A stretch of DNA of 64,000 nucleotides from Paenibacillus sp. J45TS6. Lineage in GTDB: Bacteria > Bacillota > Bacilli > Paenibacillales > Paenibacillaceae. The stretch spans positions 310,001 to 374,000 of the forward strand of contig NZ_BOSJ01000003.1 of assembly GCF_018403285.1 (NCBI RefSeq), given 5' to 3'. The notes beneath the pieces were generated by a model. The model made no database searches, was not told the origin of the DNA, and was given only the letters and a program-made list of their open reading frames with translations. This document shows positions 55,540 to 64,000 of the stretch, in pieces; within the stretch, counting starts at the first letter, position 1; each line of letters begins with the position of its first letter. The position numbers and the translations under genes are program-made.

Positions 55540-57024
55540 ATGATGAGGGAAAAGGATAAAGCCATTATGTCAGATTATAGCAAGCAAATTGAACAACAAT
55601 TAAAAACATTATTGAACGAAAGTGAAGGACTGATTACAAAGCCGATAGGTGAAAAAATAGCGATATGTTTTATGTCTGGAATGGTGGACTGTGAGCAAAT
55701 CAATCAGAATGTAATCGGGAAAATTATAGAGAAAAATCAATATGAAAACATAGAATCTCTTTCAGATCAGATTGCCATCGGCAACTGTAAAATGTTTGAT
55801 GAGATATCTAATGCTATCCAGGAATTGCTAAGTGGAAGTGCTCTTGTTTTTATGGAGGGCAGCAAGGAAGGGATTATCGTTAGTGTAGCTAATATCCCTG
55901 CTCGTGCACCTGCTAATGCCGAGAATGAAACCACCATTTATGGACCGATGATGGCATTTACCGAGTCCATGGGAAAAAATATTGCACTACTTCGTTCCTA
56001 CATTACAAGTCCGAAGTTAATTCAAGAAGAAATTCAGTTAAATACAGAAACCAACACGGTAGCAACGATGCTTTATATCCAATCACCCGATGTCCTTCCG
56101 TTTATTGAGACGATCCGAAAGCGGATCGAAAGGCGGAAAGTAGCAGGTTTTTTTGGAAGTCCGTTATTACTGAAGCTTTTAACGGATAATAAATATTCAC
56201 TTTTTCCAGAAATGTCATTAACCGAACGACCAGACCTTACCTCGCGCGCCTTATTAAAGGGGAAAGTTGTTGTCTTAATGGAAGGGAACTCTCAAGTTAT
56301 TATTGGTCCTACCACATTTTTTGATTTCTTCTACTCGGTAGAAGATCGGTACAATACGTGGGGAATCGGAACATTCACTCGCTTATTAAGAGCGATTGCT
56401 TTTATTTTCTCGATTTTCCTCACACCGATGTATGTAGCTGCCTTAACATATCACTATGAAGTGATTCCTGTACCCTTGTTAGAGCCGCTAATCAGTACAA
56501 GAATAAGGGTTCCGTTTCCGCCGCTCTTAGAAGCCTTGCTTATGGAAACATCCATTGAATTATTAAGAGAAGCAGGGGCACGTCTGCCGACAAAAGTGGG
56601 ACAAACCATGGGTATCGTAGGTGGTATCGTTATTGGTCAAGCTGCCGTTCAAGCAGGATTTACAAGCAATACACTCGTCATGCTCGTTGCCCTTGCCGCA
56701 CTTGGTTCTTTTACGACACCAAACTATATGATGGGTTCTACCATTCGTTTTGTACGATTCCCTATGCTGATCGCTGCCGGGGCTTTAGGGTTAATAGGCA
56801 TTGCTTTCTTTGCTATCTTCTTGTTGATTCATTTACTGAAAATGACAAGTTATGGTAAACCATACCTGTATCCTCTCTATCCACCGGATACCAAAGGGAT
56901 GCTTAATGCCACATTGATTACAAATTCTACACAGTTTGCATATCAAACGGATTTAACGAAAAGGAACGATTCTTCTTGGAGATCCAAATGGATGAAGAAG
57001 TTGAAATCTGACAATGATGATTGA
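55540..57024 (+). CDS. Spore germination receptor A subunit (GerAA/GerKA family)
   Basis: 494 residues. A cytosolic N-terminal domain (about 1-280) is followed by five membrane helices. Conserved blocks LSGSALVFMEG, ERPDLTSRALLKGKVVVLMEG and the late PFPPLLEALLMETSIELLREAGARLP are family markers. It sits in the inner spore membrane, forming the ligand-gated channel part of a germinant receptor with B and C subunits. Which nutrient is sensed cannot be told. Start ATG-ATG with GGAG nearby. The B gene follows 15 bp later. Confidence 0.92.
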   Translation: MMREKDKAIMSDYSKQIEQQLKTLLNESEGLITKPIGEKIAICFMSGMVDCEQINQNVIGKIIEKNQYENIESLSDQIAIGNCKMFDEISNAIQELLSGSALVFMEGSKEGIIVSVANIPARAPANAENETTIYGPMMAFTESMGKNIALLRSYITSPKLIQEEIQLNTETNTVATMLYIQSPDVLPFIETIRKRIERRKVAGFFGSPLLLKLLTDNKYSLFPEMSLTERPDLTSRALLKGKVVVLMEGNSQVIIGPTTFFDFFYSVEDRYNTWGIGTFTRLLRAIAFIFSIFLTPMYVAALTYHYEVIPVPLLEPLISTRIRVPFPPLLEALLMETSIELLREAGARLPTKVGQTMGIVGGIVIGQAAVQAGFTSNTLVMLVALAALGSFTTPNYMMGSTIRFVRFPMLIAAGALGLIGIAFFAIFLLIHLLKMTSYGKPYLYPLYPPDTKGMLNATLITNSTQFAYQTDLTKRNDSSWRSKWMKKLKSDNDD

Positions 57025-57039
57025 TCGGGAGGTAGAGCT

Positions 57040-58164
57040 ATGAAGATTAATGTCTTTCCACCTAAAAATATGATGCTCCATGCATACCTTCTCTTCTTTA
57101 TCATAACCAATACCCAGGTGGGGGTAGGGATATTTACTTTCCAGAGAATAGTATATGAAGCTTCCATGCGAGATGCATGGATCTCCGTTATTATTGCTGG
57201 GGTCGTTACCCATTTGATCATGTGGCTTATCGTCCGTACCTTGCAGAAATATAAAACGGCTGATCTATTTGGCATTCATTACGACCTGTATGGCAAATGG
57301 ATTGGTATGGTATTTAATTTGGTTTATATCGTGTACTATTTTCTCGTTACCTTTGCGGTGATGAGAAACTATGCTTCTGTAGTTCAGGCTTGGATATTTC
57401 CTGATATACCAACTTGGGTGCTGATCATCTTAATCAGCTGTTTAGCATTTTATGCAGCGATGGGAGGAATAAGAGTCATTGCTGGCATATGTTTGTTTAG
57501 CTTTATAGTTACGGTGCTGACTCTCATCCTGTTTCATTCTTCGATACAGCATGCAATATGGACACAGCTGCTTCCTGTGTTTGATTCAAGCGCTTGGGAC
57601 ATAATGAACGGCGCAGTGAGAATGGGATTTAGTCTGGCAGGATTTGAGATTATTACTGTGGTTTATCCGTTTATACTGAATAAGAACCGAGTTATGTTAC
57701 ATTCACAACTCGCAGTTTTATTCAGTAACGTTCTATACCTTTTTATTATGGTTATATCGATCGGGTACTTTGCTCCAGATCAATTATTACGATCTCTCTG
57801 GCCGTCTCTGAATATGCTCAAAATTGTCGAGTATCCTTACCTGGAACGGCTGGAGTTTATCGTTATCTCCGCATGGATGTTAGTCATTCTTTCCGGAATC
57901 CTGTTAAATACATGGCTGATTACAAGAGGTTGTAAGAGAATGTGGAAGTTAAACCCAAAACCCGTTTTAATCGCCGTGTTTTTTATCATTCTATTGATGT
58001 CGTTTGTATTCCATAAGCGTCTTGAAGTGAAAAATTTTATGATTCGACTTGAATTAAGCAGCATCTTTTTTTCTTTTATTTACCCAGCATTGCTTTGTTG
58101 CATCGTGTTTATTGTATTTGCATGGCGTAAAAAGAAACAGCGAAAAGGAGGAGAACATACATAA
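57040..58164 (+). CDS. Spore germination receptor B subunit (GerAB family)
   Basis: 374 residues with ten membrane helices of the amino-acid-permease-like fold (QVGVGIFTFQRIVYEASMRD at the start). B subunits bind the germinant. GGAGGTAG precedes the ATG. It overlaps the C gene by one base (TAATG), so translation is coupled. Length is normal for the family. Confidence 0.92.
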   Translation: MKINVFPPKNMMLHAYLLFFIITNTQVGVGIFTFQRIVYEASMRDAWISVIIAGVVTHLIMWLIVRTLQKYKTADLFGIHYDLYGKWIGMVFNLVYIVYYFLVTFAVMRNYASVVQAWIFPDIPTWVLIILISCLAFYAAMGGIRVIAGICLFSFIVTVLTLILFHSSIQHAIWTQLLPVFDSSAWDIMNGAVRMGFSLAGFEIITVVYPFILNKNRVMLHSQLAVLFSNVLYLFIMVISIGYFAPDQLLRSLWPSLNMLKIVEYPYLERLEFIVISAWMLVILSGILLNTWLITRGCKRMWKLNPKPVLIAVFFIILLMSFVFHKRLEVKNFMIRLELSSIFFSFIYPALLCCIVFIVFAWRKKKQRKGGEHT

Positions 58165-59312
58165 TGAAGCACCTGCGGATCCTATTATTCCTACTCGTTA
58201 TGTTTCTTCTTAGCGGCTGTCCTAAAGCAAATATACTAGAGCAGCAATCCCTTACCCTTGCTATTGGCTATGATGCAAAAGAAAATCATTCTTTTCAAGT
58301 AACGGCGACTCTATTAGAGTCGGAGGAGCATGCGGAAGATACCAGTCATATAGTCACGGTAGAAGCGGAGACAAGTAAATCTGCGCGGAGGAAACTCAAT
58401 GAGAAGCTGCCGAATGAAATTGCAACAGGCCAAACAAGGGTCGTTTTATTAAATAAAGCGATCTTTGATCTAAAAATGTTGAATGAGGTTTATGTTTTAA
58501 GTCGGGATCCGTTTTTTGGAGATATGATTAAGATTGCGATCGTAGACGGTTCTACAGAAGATTTGTTAACACACCCGTATGAGAAATATAAGAATGTCGG
58601 GATGTCACTTAACAGTTTGCTTGATCATAATACGAAATTTAACTGGGTACCTGAGTTAACGCTTCACGATTTCACATATTTCAGGGACACGAATACATTA
58701 GATCTCGCAATCCCAACATTAAAAAGAGAAGGGGAGGAAATTGTAATCAACTCGCTCTCTTTGTTACATGGTGGGGACATCGTAGGAGAAGCATCCCCAA
58801 AAGAAGGTTTTTTTCTAAAAGCACTAAAAGGGAAAAGAACACCCTTTCTTTATGAAGCTATCATTAAGAAAAAAGATATGAAAAAAAGCGGAATGGATCA
58901 GTATTTCCTGACAGAATTCAATGATGAAAATACAGACGAAGTAAAAGTAGTGTTTAGTATTATTAAAAATAAAGGAAAAGTCAAATTAATAGACGAGGAA
59001 TCGAGAACATTTGAGGCCTCTATAGATATGGATATTAACATTGAGGAAATATCTCAAGTGTATGATTTTAAACAGAATAAAGCCATTATTGCTTTGGAGA
59101 AACAATTAGACATAGAAGTAACTAAAGATCTGCAATCGTTTCTCGATAAGATTCGGAAAGTAAATTCCGATATTATTGGTTTTGGTGAGCTTTACCGAAG
59201 TCATGCGAAGGACGGCAAGTTTGTCGACGAGCAGTGGGAAGATATTTTTCCAAATACAAAGATTCATGGGAAAGCACAAATTGATACAATTCGTACTGGA
59301 ATAATTGAGTAA
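58164..59312 (+). CDS. Spore germination receptor C subunit (GerAC family lipoprotein)
   Basis: 382 residues. A lipoprotein signal with lipobox LSGC (Cys near residue 19). The mature part has the three-domain GerAC layout: LTLAIGYDAKENH, SAREKLN-like SARRKLNEKLP, TRVVLLNKAIF, and the C-terminal helix-rich part ending GKAQIDTIRTG. It anchors to the outer face of the inner spore membrane. AAAGGAGGAG precedes the ATG. It closes the gerA-type operon. Confidence 0.92.
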   Translation: MKHLRILLFLLVMFLLSGCPKANILEQQSLTLAIGYDAKENHSFQVTATLLESEEHAEDTSHIVTVEAETSKSARRKLNEKLPNEIATGQTRVVLLNKAIFDLKMLNEVYVLSRDPFFGDMIKIAIVDGSTEDLLTHPYEKYKNVGMSLNSLLDHNTKFNWVPELTLHDFTYFRDTNTLDLAIPTLKREGEEIVINSLSLLHGGDIVGEASPKEGFFLKALKGKRTPFLYEAIIKKKDMKKSGMDQYFLTEFNDENTDEVKVVFSIIKNKGKVKLIDEESRTFEASIDMDINIEEISQVYDFKQNKAIIALEKQLDIEVTKDLQSFLDKIRKVNSDIIGFGELYRSHAKDGKFVDEQWEDIFPNTKIHGKAQIDTIRTGIIE

Positions 59313-59359
59313 GGACCACATGAAAAAGGATGATTCCTTTATCGGAATGGTCCTTTTAT
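59311..59359. terminator. Terminator of the ger operon
   Basis: AAGGACCA pairs with TGGTCCTT, enclosing an AAAGGA/TCCTTT inner stem; T-rich tail. It also lies at the end of the convergent RpiR gene. Confidence 0.7.
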
Positions 59360-59364
59360 GTGTG

Positions 59365-60204
59365 TTATTGCCGAGGAAGTTTAGAAGCATAAGTAACTCT
59401 CATTTGCTGAAGATGAGTTAGTTTATCTACATGATGTTCCGGCAGGCTCATCCCAATATGTAAAATCAAATTTTCAATTACATACATAGGAGCGATCATC
59501 GAATGAAATTCCCAAACTTCTCCGCGCCCCGCATAAAGAACAAGATCTGCATGATCTAACCTCGGATAGATGAAACGATCTGTGATCAGGATGATACGGT
59601 AATGAGCTTCACGCGCATGATCCATAATGACTTCAATTTCGGGCAGAAGATGAACAAATCCGAATACAAGAATGACATCCTTCTCACCTGCATGCATGAG
59701 CGTCTCCAATAGTTCGTGACCGCTTGCCGCCATTAGTTGAATGCCTATTCCAAAACGTCGTAACCGAAAAGCAAACAGTTCTGCCAGCGAAATACAAGGT
59801 CCAGGGCTATATACATACACTTGCCTTGCCTGTTGGATCATGGCGGATGCCTCTTTCAAAAGTTCAGGAGAAAGCCTCTTACTCGTCTCCTCCAAGTGGT
59901 GCAAGCAGCTATTTAGCAGCATCTCCGGCAGTGAAAGTTCCTTTACTAGGTTCATCGTTTCTTGAAGTTTAATCGCGGGTGATGTTTCCAGTCGAAATCG
60001 AAGTCTTGCTTTAAATTGTTTGGCGTTCACAAATCCAACCGCTTTCCAAAACCTCGAAACAGAAGCGATGCTAATTCCAAGTTCATCTGCCATTTCTTGT
60101 TCAGTCAAATAGAGTACACGCTGTTCATTGCGCTGAATAAATTCCGCAAGCAGCCTTTGATTCGTCGAAAATGATTTCTTATTCCAATTCTCATACATGC
60201 TCAT
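59365..60204 (-). CDS. MurR/RpiR-family regulator (HTH plus SIS domain)
   Basis: 279 residues. The N-terminal HTH_6 domain (about 1-75) contains VLYLTEQEMADELGISIASV then SRFWKAVGF. The C-terminal SIS domain (about 110-250; SPGPCISLAELFAFRLRRFG, ILVFGFVHLLPEIE) normally senses a phosphorylated sugar or similar. It is divergent from an ECF transporter operon with a PHP hydrolase and most likely controls it. AGGTGGGA precedes the ATG. Confidence 0.88.
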   Translation of the reverse strand: MSMYENWNKKSFSTNQRLLAEFIQRNEQRVLYLTEQEMADELGISIASVSRFWKAVGFVNAKQFKARLRFRLETSPAIKLQETMNLVKELSLPEMLLNSCLHHLEETSKRLSPELLKEASAMIQQARQVYVYSPGPCISLAELFAFRLRRFGIGIQLMAASGHELLETLMHAGEKDVILVFGFVHLLPEIEVIMDHAREAHYRIILITDRFIYPRLDHADLVLYAGRGEVWEFHSMIAPMYVIENLILHIGMSLPEHHVDKLTHLQQMRVTYASKLPRQ

Positions 60205-60252
60205 CCCACCTCAAAGGTTATTCTATTTCTCTACCTTACAGGTGAAATGTCA

Positions 60253-60268
60253 TGTAAATATTTTTACA
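60253..60268. promoter_or_regulatory. Inverted repeat, possible RpiR operator
   Basis: TGTAAA-TATT-TTTACA, a perfect repeat, 49 bp before the RpiR start codon in the divergent region. Confidence 0.4.
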
Positions 60269-60298
60269 TCATTAAAAATAATGAAAAAAAGTTAACAC

Positions 60299-60345
60299 AG
60301 CGTTGATAAAACTACAATTTAGCGTTAATCCCTCCTTCCTATAAT
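60299..60345 (+). promoter_or_regulatory. Direct repeats and -10 box ahead of the ECF operon
   Basis: AGCGTTGAT (60299-60307) and AGCGTTAAT (60321-60329) are direct repeats 22 bp apart, two helical turns. TATAAT follows at 60340-60345, so the second copy would sit near the -35 position. Plausible regulator-binding sites. Confidence 0.4.
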
Positions 60346-60383
60346 GAGATTATATTATGAGATGTTAAGGGAGGATTTTATTA

Positions 60384-61262
60384 ATGAGTACGTTGTCTAC
60401 ACGCTATACGCTGACACAATCTCAAAAAATGATGATTTTTGTACTGTCGATGTCTTTGTATGGCTTGTCTAACATGTTCACCGAGCTCATACCCAGCATA
60501 CAGCTAGGACCGATTGAATTGTCCGTTGAGTATTTCGCATTTATTCCACTCACCCTTTGTATGCTGTTTCATCCACTTTATGCAGCGGTAGGTGCGTCTG
60601 TTGGAGAAATCATCTTTGGAGAGCTGATGCTGGGTCAATTCGGAGGAATTGGTGAAGTGGAAAAATTCATTACATTCTCCCTTGCTATGTATACAGCTGG
60701 TCGAATGGTGTCAGATCCGACGAATAAACGGCAGGTGGGTATCGCCGCAATGACAGGAGTTGCTATCCATCAATTGCTGAGTGCAATCGTTGATGTTGTT
60801 AAGGTATGGGTTGGTGTAGAGGAACTTGAAGCAGTTCAAGGACTAGCCGAAAGTATTGTAATCATTGAAGGTGTCGGATTCCTTAATGATGTTTTATTCT
60901 CTGGTATTTTGTTTGCTCTGCTGCCGACACTGTATTTGGTTCCACGTCTATATGGCAAAATCGAACCGCTTCTTGGGATGAGACCGCGCCATAAAAATAC
61001 GAAATATGAAATGTCCAATTGGTTGTCCCCCAAATTTGTCATTATAGGCGTAGTACTTGCACTCGTTGCCGTCGGTGCTGAAATTATGTCCGAAACGGAT
61101 TGGAGTTTTGGGGAATGGGAGCTTCCGTTTGCAGAATCTTCAGAAAGCACACTGATCTGGGTTAGCATTGCAGCAGCAGCTGTGATTGCTATCGTCACAA
61201 TCTTTATCCTTCGCAGTAAGGCTGGAAAATCTTCGAACAGGACGGATACGAAAAATGCGTGA
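60384..61262 (+). CDS. ECF transporter substrate-binding (S) component, unknown substrate
   Basis: 292 residues with seven or eight membrane helices. The run of helices with PIQLGPIELSVEYFAFIP-type sequence and EIIFGELMLGQFGG near residue 75 resembles substrate-binding subunits of energy-coupling factor transporters. The C-terminal part adds an extra helix and a soluble Lys/Ser-rich tail, longer than usual S components (about 180-200 residues). GGGAGG precedes the ATG. It overlaps the ATPase gene by 8 bp. The vitamin, metal or sugar imported is unknown. Confidence 0.72.
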   Translation: MSTLSTRYTLTQSQKMMIFVLSMSLYGLSNMFTELIPSIQLGPIELSVEYFAFIPLTLCMLFHPLYAAVGASVGEIIFGELMLGQFGGIGEVEKFITFSLAMYTAGRMVSDPTNKRQVGIAAMTGVAIHQLLSAIVDVVKVWVGVEELEAVQGLAESIVIIEGVGFLNDVLFSGILFALLPTLYLVPRLYGKIEPLLGMRPRHKNTKYEMSNWLSPKFVIIGVVLALVAVGAEIMSETDWSFGEWELPFAESSESTLIWVSIAAAAVIAIVTIFILRSKAGKSSNRTDTKNA

Positions 61263-63045
61263 GCCTTTAATCGAATTATCACATGTTTCTTTTACATATC
61301 CCGGGTCTGACCAGCCTGTCTTGAGTGATGTATCGTTAACACTGCATAGGGGAGATTTCACAGCGATTATTGGAAGTAACGGTTCAGGGAAGTCCACCCT
61401 TTGTAAATTGTTTAATGGTCTGATTCCTCATTATTACACAGGAGATTACTTCGGAGAGTCGAAAATATGCGGACAATCGTCTGAGACCAGTAGTGTAGCG
61501 GAATTATCTAGAAAAGTAGGATACGTATATCAAGATTTCGAGAATCAACTGGTTCGTCCTACCGTACTTGATGATGTCGTCTTTACCCCACTCAACTATG
61601 GTTATGCTGACTATCAAGCTCGAGGCCAAAAAGCGCTGATGATGATGGGGCTATCTAATGTGAAAGATGAGTTTATCTGGTCACTCAGCGGCGGGCAAAA
61701 GCATCTGCTTGCACTTGCAGGTGCGCTTGCCATGGATCCCGACATTTTAGTGATTGATGAGCCGATATCACAGCTTGATCCACAGCATGCGAGGCATATC
61801 TATGATATTTTAAAACGCTTAAACGAAGATTATGGCAAAACCATTGTTGTCATCGAACATCATGCCGAATTTATCGCTGACTATTGTAAGGAAGTTGTTC
61901 TTATGGATCAAGGAGCAGTCGCATGGAAGCGTCCAACTCGGGAAGCTCTATCTTCTGTAGACACATTACTCCGACTTGGGATCTATCCGCCACAAGTGAC
62001 CCAGGCGGCATGGTTGGATTTGAAGACTCGTGAATCATTACCAAAAGAGGGAACTTCGCTCCCGATTCGTATAACAGAAGGAGAACATTGGTTTCATTCG
62101 CGGCCCGTTACCTTGACTCTTCAGAACACAGAAAAACCAGAAGTGGTTACAGAATCTGGTGCTCGGAAAAAAGTAGTTGTGGCAGAAGATGTTCGTTTAT
62201 CATACCGTACCATTCATAAGAAGATGCACCCTGTCCTGGATGGAGTGAATGTAACTCTGCATTCTGGTGAAGCGGTTGCGATTATCGGCAATAACGGTGC
62301 AGGGAAATCATCCTTACTTAAACTGATCGCAGGAATAGTGAAACCTACAGGCGGATACTTAAATGTGAATGGATTTTCGCTAAAAGGAATGAGCCCGGAG
62401 CGAATGGCAGGACATGTATCTTATGTATATCAGAACCCCGAAGAGATGTTTATTGAGGACTCCGTTGAAAAAGAAGTCGGTTATTATGTTCATGCACACC
62501 GTCTGCCGGATGCGGAAGAACGTATTCATAACGTACTAGAAAGTTTCCGTCTTACTGGACTTAAAGATCGGGACGCAAGATTGCTCAGCGGGGGTCAGCA
62601 GCGGCGGGTAGCTTTAGCGATTGGAGCCGCTATACAACCATCCATTATGCTTCTTGATGAACCGACGGCAAATTTGGATATTGCAACAAAGCAGGAAATG
62701 CTCAGTGTACTCTCTACTTTGAAATCACATGTAGAGACGGTCGCTATCGCAACTCATGACATGCAGCTTGTGGCGGAGTGGGCAAGCCGGATCATTGTGA
62801 TGCATCAGGGGGTTGTCATTGCAGATGGTACGAAGGAACAAATCTTTGAAGATGCAAGGCTGCTTGAACGAGCGGGTCTGCTTCCTACGCAGCTCATGGA
62901 ACTTAGCCGGTGTCTTGGATTGCCAAAAATCTGTTACTCACTGGATGAATTCATTTCATTTTACACATCTAGAGAACAATCTCAACCGGAAGGAGAGGAT
63001 ACCGCGTGGAAATCGTCAAAAAGACACTTGACCGCATATCTGTAG
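61255..63045 (+). CDS. ECF transporter ATPase, fused EcfA-EcfA' (two ABC domains)
   Basis: 596 residues from ATG 61255 (an upstream in-frame start would lie deep in the S-component gene). Domain 1: Walker A GSNGSGKST, signature LSGGQKHLLA, Walker B ILVIDEPISQLD. Domain 2: Walker A GNNGAGKSS, signature LSGGQQRRVA, Walker B IMLLDEPTANLD. Both sites look intact. In most ECF systems these are two proteins; the fused form is common in group II dedicated transporters. It overlaps the T gene by 40 bp. Confidence 0.92.
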   Translation: MREPLIELSHVSFTYPGSDQPVLSDVSLTLHRGDFTAIIGSNGSGKSTLCKLFNGLIPHYYTGDYFGESKICGQSSETSSVAELSRKVGYVYQDFENQLVRPTVLDDVVFTPLNYGYADYQARGQKALMMMGLSNVKDEFIWSLSGGQKHLLALAGALAMDPDILVIDEPISQLDPQHARHIYDILKRLNEDYGKTIVVIEHHAEFIADYCKEVVLMDQGAVAWKRPTREALSSVDTLLRLGIYPPQVTQAAWLDLKTRESLPKEGTSLPIRITEGEHWFHSRPVTLTLQNTEKPEVVTESGARKKVVVAEDVRLSYRTIHKKMHPVLDGVNVTLHSGEAVAIIGNNGAGKSSLLKLIAGIVKPTGGYLNVNGFSLKGMSPERMAGHVSYVYQNPEEMFIEDSVEKEVGYYVHAHRLPDAEERIHNVLESFRLTGLKDRDARLLSGGQQRRVALAIGAAIQPSIMLLDEPTANLDIATKQEMLSVLSTLKSHVETVAIATHDMQLVAEWASRIIVMHQGVVIADGTKEQIFEDARLLERAGLLPTQLMELSRCLGLPKICYSLDEFISFYTSREQSQPEGEDTAWKSSKRHLTAYL

Positions 63046-63839
63046 AACGAATCAAGCTGGAATTACTCGGTACGGCTTATGGTAATTCCACCACATTTAT
63101 TGGAAGGCTTGATCCGCGTACGCTTTTATCTTGGTATTTGTTTTTTGCCATTGTTCCCTGGTTTATTCATAACCGGACGATTCTAATCGGCATGTTCGTA
63201 TTTATGGTGTGTATGACGGCGTTATCTCGCGTTAGTTCGATCCTTATTTTCATATTATGTTTAGGACTCGTGGGTCAAGTAGGATGGATGTTCTTATTCT
63301 CGATGCTATTTGGAGGCGATCTATCCTCCCTTTTACCGCTCCTTACGCTAACACTGAAGTTATCGGTCATTTCACTTGCCAGTATCGCTGTATTTTCAAG
63401 TATGGATCCGGAAAAATTAAGTGATGGCTTGTCCGCTCTTGGTGTACCAGATACATTCTCATTTAGTTTGTCATACGGGTACCGCATTCTACCTACTCTA
63501 TTAGAAGAGTTTCATCAGATTCTGTTGTCTTTCCGTTTAAGAGGAAGGTCTCCCGAACGGCCCGGTTTTCTCTACATTCGGGTTATCATTTATTATCTGC
63601 GCCTGACGGTACTTTGTTTCTATCCACTGATGCTAAATACGGCCAAACGTTCCAGAACAACAGTTGAAGCACTTGAAACACGCGGGTTTACTTATGGGCT
63701 TAATAACCGTGAAGTAAAGAAGATGAGATTATCCTATCTTAAACTCGGCATGCTAGATTTGTATTTCATTGCATTCTCTATCCTTTATATTACCTGGTTG
63801 TTCTGGTTCGGTCTGAAATTTCCATCCATTTTGTATTAA
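63006..63839 (+). CDS. ECF transporter transmembrane (T) component
   Basis: 277 residues from GTG 63006 with GGAGAGG upstream, inside the end of the ATPase gene. Six membrane helices. Two cytosolic Arg-Gly motifs, SFRLRGRSPER and ALETRGFTYG, couple to the ATPase, as in EcfT. Length is normal. It completes a dedicated S-AA'-T transporter. Confidence 0.9.
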   Translation: MEIVKKTLDRISVERIKLELLGTAYGNSTTFIGRLDPRTLLSWYLFFAIVPWFIHNRTILIGMFVFMVCMTALSRVSSILIFILCLGLVGQVGWMFLFSMLFGGDLSSLLPLLTLTLKLSVISLASIAVFSSMDPEKLSDGLSALGVPDTFSFSLSYGYRILPTLLEEFHQILLSFRLRGRSPERPGFLYIRVIIYYLRLTVLCFYPLMLNTAKRSRTTVEALETRGFTYGLNNREVKKMRLSYLKLGMLDLYFIAFSILYITWLFWFGLKFPSILY

Positions 63840-63874
63840 TTGATATGAACATATTTAGAAGGAGATGAAGTAAC

Positions 63875-64000
63875 ATGTTAATCGATTTACACACCCACGG
63901 AAAACTATCCAAACAATCTGATTTCTCACTGGATTATTTTCACGAAATGATGCAAGAAGCAAAATTGAACGGGGTAGATGCTGTAGCTTTAACCGAACAT
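63875..64000 (+). CDS. PHP-domain protein, partial (cut by the window edge)
   Basis: The first 42 codons are visible. ATG 63875 has GAAGGAGATG upstream. The product starts MLIDLHTHGKLSKQSD and reaches DAVALTEH, the first metal motif (HTH) and second (TEH) of the polymerase/histidinol-phosphatase fold. It is 35 bp after the T component and is probably in the ECF operon, suggesting a hydrolase that processes the imported compound or its phosphate. Confidence 0.8.
   Translation, partial: MLIDLHTHGKLSKQSDFSLDYFHEMMQEAKLNGVDAVALTEH

Noticed and set aside
1-64000. CRISPR arrays, tRNAs, rRNAs, insertion sequences or att sites
   Set aside because: No regularly spaced repeats, cloverleaf-like GTTCRA segments with matching arms, transposase motifs or flanking direct repeats were noticed by reading.

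Overview
The window looks like a chromosomal segment of a low-GC, endospore-forming Bacillota, most probably Paenibacillus or a close relative. Evidence: strong Shine-Dalgarno sites, consensus sigma-A promoters, a leucine T-box, a GerA-type germination operon with a sigma-G-like promoter, a YjcZ-type small spore protein, an SLH-anchored exoenzyme and a copper-amine-oxidase-N/PKD secreted protein. I see no rRNA, tRNA, insertion sequence, prophage or CRISPR array. The last gene (PHP protein) runs off the right edge.

Layout. 0-5.5 kb: a GntR regulator with a CynX/NimT-type MFS permease, a lipoprotein, and a divergent AraC regulator/MATE exporter pair. 5.5-7.5 kb: sigma-A promoter, leucine T-box and a solitary leuA. 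7.6-22.9 kb: mixed metabolic and envelope genes (SDR/LysR divergent pair, a SEDS protein, GrpB, DinB, carboxylesterase, a large secreted protein, DUF421, YjcZ, GH88, an aminotransferase, DUF2809, PadR with a HAAS-SEDS fusion, DUF2975). 23.0-28.7 kb: a tight three-gene cassette of TerB-N/TerB-C protein, BrxD-like ATPase and Lhr/BrxHI-like helicase, matching the architecture of the Shango anti-phage system (SngABC). 28.9-33.5 kb: an NAD salvage and synthesis operon (nrtR, pncA, pncB, nadD, nadE) with two matching putative NrtR operators. 33.6-38.2 kb: lactate permease, a small repetitive protein and an SLH serine hydrolase.

38.4-48.1 kb: a chemoreceptor behind a sigma-D-like promoter, followed after 18 bp by a stand-alone NRPS-like protein (remnant C domain, A, T, thioester reductase), then a heterodimeric ABC exporter. 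48.3-50.1 kb: two unrecognised proteins and a ferritin-like protein. 50.2-55.4 kb: a TetR-controlled efflux operon (MFS, FtsX-type permease, ATPase). 55.5-59.3 kb: a gerA-type tricistron. 59.4-64 kb: RpiR regulator divergent from an ECF transporter operon (S, fused A-A', T) and a PHP hydrolase, substrate unknown.

A recurring oddity is apparent single-base length differences at short T runs that break or extend reading frames: nadD is split, the start of the NRPS-like gene is out of frame, and the AraC gene appears to have lost its stop. This may be real decay or sequence error.
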